Assembly (NCBI GenBank): GCA_963575745.1
Contig: CAUYUJ010004003.1
Coordinates: 330,001-394,000 of the forward strand
Direction of reading: 5' to 3'
Source: Prorocentrum cordatum
Taxonomy: Eukaryota; Sar; Dinophyceae; Prorocentrales; Prorocentraceae
Length of the DNA: 64,000 bases
Both the position numbers and the translations under genes were made by a program. The notes under the pieces were generated by a model, which did not search any database, was not told the DNA's origin, and was given only the letters and a program-made list of their open reading frames with translations. Positions 44,346 to 55,269 of this stretch are shown here, piece by piece (the stretch's first letter is position 1; each line of letters begins with the position of its first letter).

Positions 44346-46095
44346 CCTCCCCAGTGTTTACACGGTGATTTCCCAACGGCGTGGGGGGGGAATACGCAGT
44401 CCAAGACAAAGCGGCCGCACCTTCGCTCGGCTTTTTTCCAGGATCGTTTTTTTTCCGAAACGGCAGGCTCCTTCCTCTCCATTCTCTTCCCCAGCATGCC
44501 CCCACCCAAGGGTTTCCACAACGGCCAGGGGAACGCACGCCCAGGAGGGCCCGTCAGTTCGACCTTTTTCCGCGTTCTCACCCCCGCCTTCAGCTCCAAG
44601 AGGACCTGTCCCCGCTAGGGGCCCCAAAGGCCAGAGAGAGACAAGCCACGACCGCCCCATACTGTGGTTTACCGACCAGCTCGGTGAACGCGCAGTCCAC
44701 CAGCATGGCTGGACTTTCGGCCGACATGCCACCGCAGAGACATCTCCAGAAGGCATGGGGCGGCGGTAACTCGCCAGAGGCGTCTTCGATACGAACGTGC
44801 GTGTAAGCCGATGTCAAAACGAAACGCAATGTAACGCAACACTTTTGATACCAACAAGGTGGATACACGTGGACATGCCAACATGCACACGTCATATAAT
44901 GCATACTGTTTCGGGGCGCGAGCAACTCCGCCAGCATGTGTAACGGTAGAAGGTCAAGCTCCCTGCTGTACTTCAAAAGCTGTCCCTCCCAGGCCCTATG
45001 CAGCCGGCCCTATGCAGCCTACGGCATTCGGCCAGGAACTTTTGCATAGCGTGTCGCGGCGGCGGCCCTGGCGACACGCTACGGCCTGCGACCTGATATC
45101 ATGTCTCCCCGCTCCGCGGGGCGGGAGGCTGGAAATAACTCCAGGCGTTGAGGGTTGGGGGCTGGCGCTCGGTTAGCGTGTCGCGCAGCAGCGTGGTTGG
45201 CCAAAACAGTCGGATCGACACGCTGAGAGAAAGTTCCTGACCGTACTCATTCAGGAGAGTTGGGCAAGCGTATACTGTAGCACGCTGCCATTGCACGCTT
45301 TAAAAGGCCGCCTGCTGAACGCTCTGGCTGCACAGGCCGCGGGAGGATCCCACCCGAGGAGCACCGCAAGCGGCGCCCCGTGGGCGTTTCAAACGATACT
45401 AGATGGCTCGGGATGACGAGCCCAGACTAGAGGAACTGAAAACGCCACAAGCATGAATTTTCGGAGGCCCGAACGGATTTCCAGTATCGGCGCTAGCCGC
45501 TTCCCTCCCTCTGGCGGCGCTTCCAGCGCCAATGCAAGAATTCCGCGCGGACCTCCGAGAGCTTCTGCTATGGTGTTTCTGATGCTTCGATCGACGGCCG
45601 CGCCCGAATCTCAAATGGGGCAGGTAGGCCTGCACTGCCGGTGCCGACCAATCAACAAAAAAACGGGCACGGGATACTCGGAGACCATGGCCACGCGGCC
45701 ACGTCGTGCCGCCAAAGATCGGCACGGATATCTCTCCAGCCCCTGCGATGGGGAGCGAACTGTGCCACGTCCACCCCGGCCTCCCCTCTCCCGCGCTCCT
45801 CCTGCCTCGCCCGCCACCTCCCCCCCCTCTCCCCTGCCCTCGTCCCCCTTCTCGTGCCCCTTCCCTGACGCGCGGGGCACTCCGAGGAAGGCGCCACGAA
45901 GGCGCCGCATTAGGGGGAGCGATGGCCGCCTGTCTCGTGCCGTCGAGACACGAGACAGGGCGGTGGCGGCCGCACTGGCCGCCTTGAAACAAGGCGGGGT
46001 GTCTCCCCGCCCCGAGGAAAGATGGACAGCGCTGCTATTCAGTCATACTAGATCAGCCAAGTCCGCAAAGGGGAGATGGAGGACAAAGAGGATCA
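44346..46095. other. No gene recognised; dispersed repeat end at 44710-44790
   Basis: Positions 44710-44790 match the terminal motif of the ~1-kb unit (CATGGGGCGGCGGTAACTCG, CGTCTTCGATAC). A hairpin CTGTCTCGTG...CACGAGACAG lies at about 45930-45958. Inverted AGCGTGTCGC/GCGACACGCT pairs occur near 45048-45082. A 197-codon minus-strand frame at 45399-45992 lacks recognisable motifs. Confidence 0.4.
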
Positions 46096-46105
46096 GCAAA
46101 TATCC

Positions 46106-46160
46106 TCCTCCTCCTCCTCCTCCTCCTCCTCCTCCTCCTCCTCCTCCTCCTCCCCCTCCT
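46106..46160. repeat. CTC triplet tract
   Basis: Pure CTC triplets of about 50 bases. Positions 46161-46570 hold nothing recognised. Confidence 0.9.
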
Positions 46161-46573
46161 CTCCTCCATCGCCTCTCCCTTCCGCCTCTCCTGTCTCCTG
46201 CTGCTCCTTTCCCTCCTCCTCCTGAGGAAGGAAGGGATCAAGGACAAGAGCGGGTTGAGGAGAAGGGGTGAGGCACCGTGAGAGAGTGGCAAGTCGGTCC
46301 GGATGTCTGATGGGGGAGGGATAAGGAGGGCGATCTGGTTTTAGTGCAGCTGATACTTGAAACACGTAGCAGTCTAGGCGATTTTGAAAGTCTACAACTT
46401 CAAACTTAGCGCGCGAGGCCTCTGCCAGGACGAACGGCGCCATTCCTAATGCTACACCGGCGCCAGCGTCGCGGGCAAGGGGGGCACTTGTAAAAATCGA
46501 ATTTGGGTAAACGCCTGACTACCACGCTGATGTTCCCTTGTGCAGGATTTCGTTCTCCTCCTTCGGTGCGCCG

Positions 46574-47549
46574 TTACATGGCCTTCAGGTCCTCCAGCCT
46601 GTCCTCTTGGCCAGCCAGAAAGCCGCGGCCCTCAGTGACCTGCCACTTGGTGCCGTCTGCGTCCTCGAACAGGCCCTCGTCCTCCTCCTCGTCCACGTCC
46701 AGGCCATACGTGCGCTTGTACAAGGCCTTCAGGTCCTCGAGCCTGTCCTCCAGACCAGTCAGAAAGCCACGGCCCTCAATGGCCTGCCACTTGGTGCCGT
46801 CCGCGTCCTCGAACAGGCTCTCGTCCGACTGCTCGTCCAGGTCCAGGCCAAACTTGCGCCTGTACAGGGCTTTCAGGTTCTCCAGCCTGTCCTCAAAGCC
46901 GCTCAGGGCTCCGCGGCCCTCAATGACCTGCCACTTGGTGCCGTCTGCGTCCGCGAACAGGCCCTCGTCCTCCTCCTCGTCCACGTCCAGGCCAAACCTG
47001 CGCTTGTACAAGGCTTTCAGGTCCTCGAGCCTGTCCTCCAGGCCGGTCAGAAAGCCGCGGCCCTCAATGGCCTGCCACTTGGTGCCGTCCGCGTCCTCGA
47101 ACAGGCTCTCGTCCGACTGCTCGTCCACGTCCAGGCCAAACTTGCGCCTGTACAGGGCTTTCAAGTCCTCCAGCCTGTCCTCCAAACTGGTCAGGGGGCC
47201 GCGGCCCTCAATGACCTGCCACTTGGTGCCGTCTACGTCCTCGAACAGGCCCTCGTCCTCCTCGTCCACGTCCAGGCCAAACTTGCGCTTGTACAAGGCC
47301 TTCAGGTCCTCCAGCCTGTCCTCCAAGCCAGTCAGACAGCCTTGGCCCTCGGTGACCTGCCAGGTGGTGCCGTCCGCGTCCTCGAACAGGCTCTCCTCCA
47401 TCTCCTCGTCCACGTCCAGGCCAAACTTGCGCTTGTACAGGACCTTCAAGTTCTCCAGCCTGTCCTCAAAGCTGGTCAGTAAGCCGCGGCCCTCAGTGAA
47501 CTGCCACTTGGTGCCGTCCGCATCCTCGAATCCGCCGACCCCCTCTTGC
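46574..47549 (-). CDS. Repeat protein A, seven ~46-48-residue repeats (C-terminal part)
   Basis: The minus strand encodes seven tandem repeats with consensus FEDADGTKWQVTEGRG, LEDRLEDLKALYKRKFGL and DVDEEEDEGL. It ends KALKAM-like (EDRLEDLKAM, stop at 46574-46576). Each unit alternates an acidic linker with a Trp-containing turn and a basic helix. No known family is recognised. The frame is chosen over the open plus-strand frame because it is charged, balanced and shared with locus B, where it has a unique N-terminal domain. Coding probably begins at an acceptor near 47543-47550 (AGCAAG, AGG), since sequence upstream reads as unrelated (SYPQQEGVGG). The N-terminal exon was not found. It could be a structural or binding scaffold; this is not known. 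Confidence 0.7.
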
Positions 47550-47559
47550 TGGGGGTAAG

Positions 47560-49330
47560 ACGGCGTGTGAGGTGATCGGATCCAGACCCCACCTAAAAGA
47601 GAAAGCGGGGCAAGGAGGGGTTTACGAGCTCCCAACACGCCTCCACGGCCCTCAGAACGTCAAAATCTAGCCTCCAACGCCTCCAACATGGTCAATCTGT
47701 CTTCCAAGACGGCCAAGAAGTGCTCCAACACACGCCCAAGAGGCCTGGAGGCCCTACAAGACCCCATGAGTGCCCTAAGGGGTCCCAAGATGGAACTTGA
47801 CACCAAAACACATGTTGAAACAGCACCGACCTTGCAGACGTGCTACAGCGGATTTTCGCGTGGATTTCTGTCAATGCAAAGCCTCCAAAACGCGAGCGAA
47901 ACGCGACGTGAATTTCACGTGGGTTTTTTGTAGTCTTCATTCCTGGCAAACAAAAATTCTCTCGAAATTCACTCCAAACGCCGGAACGAGTTCTCCAGGA
48001 ACAAATCTGGGCCCATCCCGTTGCCTTCCGAGCGAAATCCACCCTGCGATGTCGGCGCCATGACTTGTCAGAAGTGTTCTTACTCGTTGGCAGGAGAGCC
48101 CAGAATCGAATCGACAAGTCGAATCGGCGATCGAAATGAATCGGATCGGCGGAAATCGGCAGCCGAGTCGGGTAAAGTCGAATCGGCGGAAATCGGCAGC
48201 CTAGTGGGCCTCTATTATCAGAAATCGAAACCCAAATCGGAATCCGACATCGAATCGAATCGGAATCGGAAAGAATCGGAATCGAGTCGAAGCGAATAAT
48301 CGAAACCAGCCCTGCGTTGGGGAGTTCGTGACGACGCCGGTGGGCTCGGTGCCGCTCCCCAGAGGCGGCGCCTGGCCTTCCTCGAGTCCCTCCCTCGGGT
48401 CTTGCGCGGTTGCCCGACTGCCTGGGCTGCCGCCTGGTTGCCCCTGCGGCGAAGCAGCACCGAGGCGCTGCTGGGCAATGCCAAGCAGTGAAACCGATGC
48501 AGGAAGCAGTGCCACACAGCGCCGAGCAATGCCAGGCAGCGGCAAGCAAAGTGCTAAGCGCCAAGGAATGCCGATCCTTCCTTGCCTGGTGACTCCCTTA
48601 GGAAGCTTCGCCGAATGGGCCGCGCCAGGCCCATGCTCGTTTCAATATGATTTGCTTTCTTGTGTTTGCGCCCGGGAAGGCCCGCGAGAGGGTCCAAGAC
48701 ACTTCCAGAAGGCCACCGGGCAACCCACCAGACCGCCACGCCAGTACAGCCCCAGGATGGCCCTAGATGGCCCCAGCTGGCTTCAGACATGGCTCCCAGC
48801 CTGCTCAAATACATTTAGATATTACTCCAGTATTGCTCCGGTACGCCTCCTTATGGTCCTCGGGCTCGCCCAAATGGCCGCAATCCCCCCCTCAAAGAGC
48901 GACCAGCAGGCCCCAAGATGAGCCCCAAATGCATCCCAAGGGCTGTAAACTTGCCTCCTGCACATCCCGAGGACTCTTCCAATACAGCCCGTGATCGTCC
49001 TGGAATGGTCAATCGCGGGAAAACACCGAACGCGCAAAATACCAACACGAGCATGTTCTGGGCCCATGGCACAGAAACACAGAGTGCTCTGCACTGGCAC
49101 AGGTGGCAGAATTTGCCGCAGACAATCAGGCACATACCTTTTATGCTTGTTGTTTCCGATGGCCCCAGGATGGGCCCGCGATTGTCCCAAAAGCACCTGG
49201 ATGGTCTCCAAGACGGCCCTAGACACTAGGACTGCTCCAACAGAGCTCCAGATCGTCCTGGCAGAGTAGCTAATTACACACGAACTCTCCAACATCCTGA
49301 TTAACACAGTTCATGTCCGTCGAATTCACC
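47560..49330. other. No gene recognised; GAATCGGA repeats at ~48090-48300
   Basis: Positions 47640-47770 contain CCAAGAGGCC-type units. Positions 48090-48300 are rich in GAATCGGA/AATCGGCA words. The remainder has no protein-like reading. Confidence 0.45.
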
Positions 49331-49338
49331 CTTCCCAA

Positions 49339-49375
49339 TCCTCCTCCTCCTCCTCCTCCTCCTCCTCCTCCTCCC
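49339..49375. repeat. CTC triplet tract
   Basis: Short pure CTC run. Confidence 0.85.
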
Positions 49376-49799
49376 GAGAATCACATCCACGACAGCCCGA
49401 CACCAACCTGGCGGAGCAGCCAACTGCACACATCAATTCCCCAACATCCTGAGCACCCTCACTCATCCTCTTCGAGCTCCTCCCTCCCCCTCCTTCTCCT
49501 CATCCTGGGGATACCAGCCAACACAGCCGCGGGCCAACCTGGCAGAGTACAGTAGGAGCTCGACCACAAGAAACCTCCCACAAGAAACCTAACCCTGAGG
49601 CCCCAGGACGTCCATGGACTTTTGGTGTGGGAGCGTCGCGCTATCCATCACCCATAGCAGAACCATCGAAACTCAAGAAACCCAATCCACCCTAAAGGGA
49701 GGGTAGTTCTTGGCATGGGTTTCACTGTAGCTAATTGCACACTGGTGCTCCCCAACAGACTGCACACCCACACTCCTCCTCCGCGAGCTCCTCCCTCTC

Positions 49800-50165
49800 T
49801 CCCCTTCTTCTTTCTACTCCCCCTCCTCCTCCTCCTTCTCCTCCTGTTCCTCCTCCTCCTCGCACGTACCCACCCCCTCCTCCTCCTCCTCCTCCTCCTC
49901 CTCCTCCTCCTTCTCCTCCTCCTCCTCCTCCTCATCATCTCGCTCCTCCTCCTCCTCCTCCTCCTTCTCCTCCCACTCCTCCCCCTCCTCCTCCTCCTCC
50001 TCCTCCTCCTTCTCCTTGTACTCCTTCTCCCTACTCGTGATCGTCCTCCTCTGCCTCCTCCTCCTCCTCCTCCTCCTCCTCCTCCTCCTCAACCTCCTCC
50101 TCCTCCTCCGTCTCCTTCTATCCTCTCCTCTCTCCTTTCTCCTCTCTCCTCCTCCTCCTTCATCT
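49800..50165. repeat. CTC triplet tract, ~360 bp
   Basis: Nearly continuous CTC triplets with a few breaks. It lies just past the 3' end of repeat protein B and explains the very long open frames on both strands in this area. Confidence 0.9.
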
Positions 50166-50238
50166 TTCCAGCAATCACCTCGCTCTTTATCGTCAACCTC
50201 CCAATTACCCTGGTCAAGCAATCCGTGCGCAACCCAGA

Positions 50239-52056
50239 CTACACTGCGAAGGTGAGTCTGCTGGGTGGCGTAAGCCTCTTGAGTGGACACTTGTCCTGCT
50301 CCTCGTCTATGTCCAGGCCATACTTGCGCTTGTACAGGGCCTCCAGGCCCTCGAGCCTGTCCTCCAGGCCGGTCAGCAAGCCGCGGCCTTCGGTGACCTG
50401 CCACTTGGTGCCGTCCGCGTCCTCGAACAGACCTTCGTCCTCCTCCTCCTCGTCCACGTACAGGCCATACTTGCGCTTGTACAGGGCCTTCAGGCCCTCG
50501 AGCCTGTCCTCCAAGCTGGAGAGCAAACCGCGGCCCTCGGTGACCTTCCACATTGTGCCGTCCGCGTCCTCGAGCAAGCACTCGTCGTCGTCCTCCTCCT
50601 CCTCGTCTACGTCCAGGCCAAACTTGCGCTTGTACAAGGCCTTCAAACCCCCCAGCCTTTCTTCCAGGCCTGTCAGCAAGCCGCGGCCCTCGGTGACCTG
50701 CCACTTGGTGCCGTCCGCGTCCTCGAACAGACCTTCGTCCTTCTCCTCCTCCTCGTCCACGTCCAGGCCATACTTGCGCTTGTACAGGGCCTTCAGGCCC
50801 TCGAGCCTGTCCTCCAAGCTGGTGAGCAAGCCGCGGCCCTCGGTGACCTGCCACTTGGTGCCGTCCGCGTCCACGAGCAAGCACTCGTCCTCCTCCTCCT
50901 CCTCCTCGTCCACGTCCAAGCCATACTTGCGCTTGTACAGGGCCTTCAGGCCCTCGAGCCTGTCCTCCAAGCTGGTGAGCAAGCCGCGGCCCTCGGTGAC
51001 CTGCCACTTGGTGCCGTCCGCGTCCTCGAACATGCTCTTGTCCTTCTCCTCCTCGTCTACGTCCAGGCCATACTTGCGCTTGTACAGGGCCTTCAGGCTC
51101 TCGAGCCTGTCCTCCAAGCTGGTCAGCGAGCCGCGGCCCTCGGTGACCTGCCACTTGGTGCCATCCGCGTCCACGAGCAAGCACTCGTCGTCCTCCTCCT
51201 CCTCGTCCATGTCCAGGCCATACTTGCGCTTGTACAGGGCCTTCAGGCCCTCGAGCCTGTCCTCCAAGCTGGTGAGCAAGCCGCGGCCCTCGGTGACCTG
51301 CCACTTGGTGCCGTCCGCGTCCTCGAACAGACCTTCGTCCTCCTCCTCCTCGTCCATGTCCAAGCCATACTTGCGCTTGTACAGGGCCTTCAGGCCCTCG
51401 AGCCTGTCCTCCAAGCTGGTGGGCAAACCGCGGCCCTCGGTGACCTTCCACATTGTGCCGTCCGCGTCCTCGAGCAAGCACTCGTCGTCGTCCTCCTCCT
51501 CCTCGTCTACGTCCAGGCCAAACTTGCGCTTGTACAAGGCCTTCAACCCCCCCAGCCTTTCTTCCAGGCCTGTCAGCAAGCCGCGGCCCTCGGTGACCTG
51601 CCACTTGGTGCCGTCCGCGTCCTCGAACAGACCTGCGTCCTTCTCCTCCTCGTCCACGTCCAGGCCATACTTGCGCTTGTACAGGGCCTTCAGGCCCTCG
51701 AGCCTGTCCTCAAAGCTGGTGAGCAAGCCGCGGCCCTCGGTGACCTGCCACTTGGTGCCGTCCGCGTCCACGAGCAAGCACTCGTCCTCCTCCTCCTCCT
51801 CCTCCTCGTCCACGTCCAGGCCATACTTGCGCTTGTACAGGGCCTTCAGGCCCTCGAGCCTGTCCTCCAAGCTGGTGAGCAAGCCGCGGCCCTCGGTGAC
51901 CTGCCACTTGGTGCCGTCCGCGTCCTCGAACATGCTCTTGTCCTTCTCCTCCTCGTCTACGTCCAGGCCATACTTGCGCTTGTACAGGGCCTTCAGGCCC
52001 TCGAGCCTGTCCTCCAAGCTGGTCAGCGAGCCGCGGCCCTCGGTGACCTGCCACAT
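50239..52056 (-). CDS. Repeat protein B, downstream segment with 12 repeats
   Basis: Twelve repeats of 46-51 residues follow from WQVTEGRGSLTSLEDRLEG to a tail KCPLKRLTPPSRLTFAV and a stop at 50239. Repeats show six sub-types in the order KDKSM, ECL, AGL/EGL, LEERLGG, DGTMWKV, ECL, and this order is repeated once exactly. The DNA therefore has a period of about 890-900 bp (CATTGTGCCGTCCGCG at 50551, 51451 and 52338). Joining to the upstream segment is broken at 52048-52083, where the linker and DADGTK part is replaced by unrelated bases with a stop and a frame change. It may be a separate exon, a pseudogenised part, or an assembly fault. Confidence 0.6.
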   Translation of the reverse strand: MWQVTEGRGSLTSLEDRLEGLKALYKRKYGLDVDEEEKDKSMFEDADGTKWQVTEGRGLLTSLEDRLEGLKALYKRKYGLDVDEEEEEEEDECLLVDADGTKWQVTEGRGLLTSFEDRLEGLKALYKRKYGLDVDEEEKDAGLFEDADGTKWQVTEGRGLLTGLEERLGGLKALYKRKFGLDVDEEEEDDDECLLEDADGTMWKVTEGRGLPTSLEDRLEGLKALYKRKYGLDMDEEEEDEGLFEDADGTKWQVTEGRGLLTSLEDRLEGLKALYKRKYGLDMDEEEEDDECLLVDADGTKWQVTEGRGSLTSLEDRLESLKALYKRKYGLDVDEEEKDKSMFEDADGTKWQVTEGRGLLTSLEDRLEGLKALYKRKYGLDVDEEEEEEDECLLVDADGTKWQVTEGRGLLTSLEDRLEGLKALYKRKYGLDVDEEEEKDEGLFEDADGTKWQVTEGRGLLTGLEERLGGLKALYKRKFGLDVDEEEEDDDECLLEDADGTMWKVTEGRGLLSSLEDRLEGLKALYKRKYGLYVDEEEEDEGLFEDADGTKWQVTEGRGLLTGLEDRLEGLEALYKRKYGLDIDEEQDKCPLKRLTPPSRLTFAV

Positions 52057-52063
52057 TCAGTCC

Positions 52064-53353
52064 TCATCCATGCAATTTCGCCTCCTCCTCGTCCATGTCC
52101 AAGCCATACTTGCGCTTGTACAGGGCCTTCAGGCCCTCGAGCCTGTCCTCCAAGCTGGTGAGCAAGCCGCGGCCCTCGGTGACCTGCCACTTGGTGCCGT
52201 CCGCGTCCTCGAACATGCTCTTGTCCTTCTCCTCCTCGTCTACGTCCAGGCCATACTTGCGCTTGTACAGGGCCTTCAAACCCTCGAGCCTGTCCTCCAA
52301 GCTGGTGAGCAAACCGCGGCCCTCGGTGACCTTCCACATTGTGCCGTCCGCGTCCTCGAGCAAGCACTCGTCGTCGTCCTCCTCCTCCTCGTCTACGTCC
52401 AGGCCAAACTTGCGCTTGTACAAGGCCTTCAAACCCCCCAGCCTTTCTTCCAGGCCTGTCAGCAAGCCGCGGCCCTCGGTGACCTGCCACTTGGTGCCGT
52501 CTGCGTCCTCGAACAGACCTTCGTCCTTCTCCTCCTCGTCCACGTCCAGGCCAAACTTGCGCTTGTACAGGGCCTTCAGGCCCTCGAGCCTGTCCTCCAA
52601 GCTGGTGAGCAAGCCGCGGCCCTCGGTGACCTGCCACTTGGTGCCGTCCGCGTCCACGAGCAAGCACTCGTCGTCGTCCTCCGCCTCGTCTACGTCCAGG
52701 CCAAACTTGCGCTTGTACAGGGCCTTCAGGCCCTCGAGCCTGTCCTCCAGGCCTGTCAGCAAGCCGCGGCCCTCGGTGACCTGCCACTTGGTGCCGTCCG
52801 CGTCCTCGAGCAAGCACTCGTCCTCTGCTTCTGCATCTACGTCGAGGCCGAACCTCTTCTCGAAGAGGGCCTTGACGTCGTCCAGGCTCTCCAGCAAGCC
52901 CTCCACGAACGGGCCACCGGCCTCGGCGACTGCCCACTTCGTGCCGTCTGGGCTGGGCTGGTGCACGTCCTGCAGGCGCCACTCGGAGTGCTCGGCCAGG
53001 CCCTCCTGCGGCCAACACCGAGGGCCAGCGAACGGCGAGGCGAAGGGCGTTGCCTCACCCTCGGACACGGCCCGCTGGAAGTCGGCCGTGAACTCCGTGG
53101 AGGTCGTGGACACCGTGCGCTGGAACAGCAGAGACTCCTCCGCCGCGCGGAAGGGGCCCGCCGGCGCGAAGGGGCTCCGGGCGCGCTTGCCGGCGGCCCG
53201 GTGCTCGGCCTGCTCGTGGGGGTCCTGGCCGGAGGTCCCGTGGCCGCCGCTGCAGGTGCTCGTGCAGCCGGCGGCGTGCTTCAGCGCAGGAGACGCACCA
53301 CCTGCGCTCGCGGAGAGCGCGGACGCATCCCCCGCGAGCTGGAGCGTGCTCAT
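52064..53353 (-). CDS. Repeat protein B, N-terminal domain plus six repeats
   Basis: ATG at 53353-53351 opens MSTLQLAGDASALSASAGG. About 130 residues of unique sequence follow, rich in Ala, Ser and Gly, including FQRTVSTTSTEFTADFQRAV and WPQEGLAEHSEWRLQDVHQP. A divergent first repeat comes next (DGTKWAVAEAGGPFVEGLLE) and then five regular ones. The frame ends EEEAKLHG and a stop within the lesion at 52064. The upstream 66 codons in frame are taken as 5' untranslated because AG sites suited to trans-splicing precede this ATG and the composition differs. No domain is recognised and function is unknown. The unique N-terminus is the best evidence that this strand is the coding one. Confidence 0.65.
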   Translation of the reverse strand: MSTLQLAGDASALSASAGGASPALKHAAGCTSTCSGGHGTSGQDPHEQAEHRAAGKRARSPFAPAGPFRAAEESLLFQRTVSTTSTEFTADFQRAVSEGEATPFASPFAGPRCWPQEGLAEHSEWRLQDVHQPSPDGTKWAVAEAGGPFVEGLLESLDDVKALFEKRFGLDVDAEAEDECLLEDADGTKWQVTEGRGLLTGLEDRLEGLKALYKRKFGLDVDEAEDDDECLLVDADGTKWQVTEGRGLLTSLEDRLEGLKALYKRKFGLDVDEEEKDEGLFEDADGTKWQVTEGRGLLTGLEERLGGLKALYKRKFGLDVDEEEEDDDECLLEDADGTMWKVTEGRGLLTSLEDRLEGLKALYKRKYGLDVDEEEKDKSMFEDADGTKWQVTEGRGLLTSLEDRLEGLKALYKRKYGLDMDEEEAKLHG

Positions 53354-53459
53354 CGCGCCTACCGGAAACGGTGGCGTCAATCTCCTGCTCTGGCGAACGC
53401 GCGAGGGCGTACCGTGTCGGTGGTTCGCTTTGGGATATGCTTGGGCCAAACCTTTAGCT

Positions 53460-53990
53460 AAAGTGGCCACGGCATGAGATAAGGCAGAACTTTGGGTGGC
53501 CTCTCCAGGAAGCCCCCGAGAGGCCGCCAGAGGCCCTCCTGAGGCCCGCAAGGCGCTCTCCAGAGGCCTCTAAGAGGCCTTCTAAGAGATCGAAGAGACC
53601 TGCAATGTGCTTCTGCCCCACGACCCAGGCACGGTGGCAGGATATACAGGCCAATAGATATTACACCCTGCGAAATGCTTAAGAAATCATGGGTTAAGAA
53701 TTTCACAGTCTCAGAACTTGAACCCAAATCCAACAGTTCTATTAAAATCTTAAGATTTACATTGAAACGTTAAGAATAATCGAGACTCTGGCCGAAAACT
53801 TAAGTTTTCTTAAGCATCGCCTAAGGTGTACACTCCATACGTACATAACGATATAGATATCTATATATCTGTTGATTACAACCGATGTTTTGTGCTCAAG
53901 ACATTGTGCCCGTAAAGGTGCATCGCGTAACACCCCACATGTTGCGCATAGTCGTGATGTTGTCTGAGCCGTCGAGGGCGCTCCTTGTCG
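53460..53990. other. 5' flank of repeat protein B
   Basis: Positions 53500-53650 carry GGCCTCT repeats and the dispersed motif CCACGACCCAGGCACGGTGG (53619-53638). Positions 53650-53990 are AT-richer with TTAAGA/CTTAAG words. No gene is seen. Confidence 0.4.
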
Positions 53991-54662
53991 CACAGGCCAG
54001 AGTGCCCCCGAGATTCGGCGGTACGGCGCGATGCTGCAACCCCATCAGCTGATGCCCCAATCTGGGCGGCCTGGAAACTCAACATTTGGATGTGGAGCGC
54101 GCACTTCGATACAACACTTTTGCAGAGCGGCCCAGGCGCAGATCCGAGTCGATCCGCTGGCGAGCATCATGTGTCTGACGCTGCGGCACGCTTGCACTAC
54201 CAAGATAGGGTTAGCGAATCCATCAACAACCTGCCTACTTTGTCTTTCATTATTGGAAGGCTGTCTCGAATAGGAAAAGCCCGCACAATTCGGTCATACT
54301 CGGCCTTCACTCCTCGGGACGACTCGAGCATTCTGCAAGGAAAGTCAAGAGACAACCGTGTAACATCTGGCCCAAGACGTTCTGGCTCAAAATTTCAATC
54401 GATTGCGGAAACAACTACTCCTCATGTGTTACTGTTGCACTACCGTTTATCCGGCACGATGGACCTTGCATATTTGGAGATGGTTGGCCTGCGGAGCCCG
54501 TTTTTGTTTGGAGATGACCGTTGGTGCCGTTCGTTCAAATTCGCTAGGTTCGACGGCCAATCGCCGCGGCATCTCTTGGGCAACGGCGACGGGTCACGGC
54601 GCGTGAGAGATGGTGCATCGCGCCTGTTAGGGAGTTGTCAAAACATCATAGGGGGCCTGTAG
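53985..54662 (+). pseudogene. Protein-like but unassigned reading frame
   Basis: A 225-codon frame with balanced composition (LHYQDRVSESINNLPTLSFI, then IGRLSRIGKARTIRSYS) lies in DNA of lower GC than its surroundings. No family is recognised. It may be a remnant of the same unit as the decayed reading at 55.3-56.4 kb. It could also be chance. Confidence 0.3.
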
Positions 54663-54966
54663 CGCAAGCTCCGCAACTTGCTCCGATCATCCACCCTGCC
54701 AGACTTGTGCAACCTCCAGGCCGCCGTTTTCGGTCGCGGGGGCAGGGACACCACAGGTTCGTTACTGCTGCTGGGAGGTGTTGCAACAGACACGGAGCTT
54801 CAATACAACGCCAAGGTTTATTCCCTACCTAGGCTCTGCCTAGAAGGGTTCTTACTCGGTTTGCATAAAACAAGGCCGGGCAGTGGACCACGCCCCGGGC
54901 GGTTCCCCCGGCATCCGCCCCGCGGTTCCCCCGGCATCCGCCCCGCGGTTCCCCCAGTTGCGCCCC

Positions 54967-55265
54967 TGCTTAGCTGAGCTTAGCTTAGCTTAGCTTATCT
55001 CATCTTAGCTTAGCTCAACCGAGCCTTGCTTAGCTTACCTTAGCTTAGCTTAGCTTCGCTCAGTTTAGCTTATCTCATCTTAGTTTAGCTTAACATAGCT
55101 TAGCTTAACCTAGCTTAGCTTATCTCATCTTGGCCTAGCTTAGCTTAGTTTAGCTTATCTCATCTTAGCTTAGCTTAGCCTAGCCTAGCCTAGCTTAGCC
55201 TAGCTTAGCTTAGCTTAGCTTATCTCATCTTGGCGTAGCTTAGCTTTTTTTAAAGCTTAGCTTAG
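54967..55265. repeat. TTAGC pentamer array
   Basis: About 300 bp of TTAGC units punctuated by TTATCTCATC every 70-90 bp. Confidence 0.9.
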
Positions 55266-55269
55266 CTTC

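Noticed and set aside
49715-53461. 1248-codon plus-strand open frame
   Set aside because: It runs through a CTC triplet tract and then is the antisense of the repeat protein. The minus strand has a unique N-terminal domain and balanced composition.
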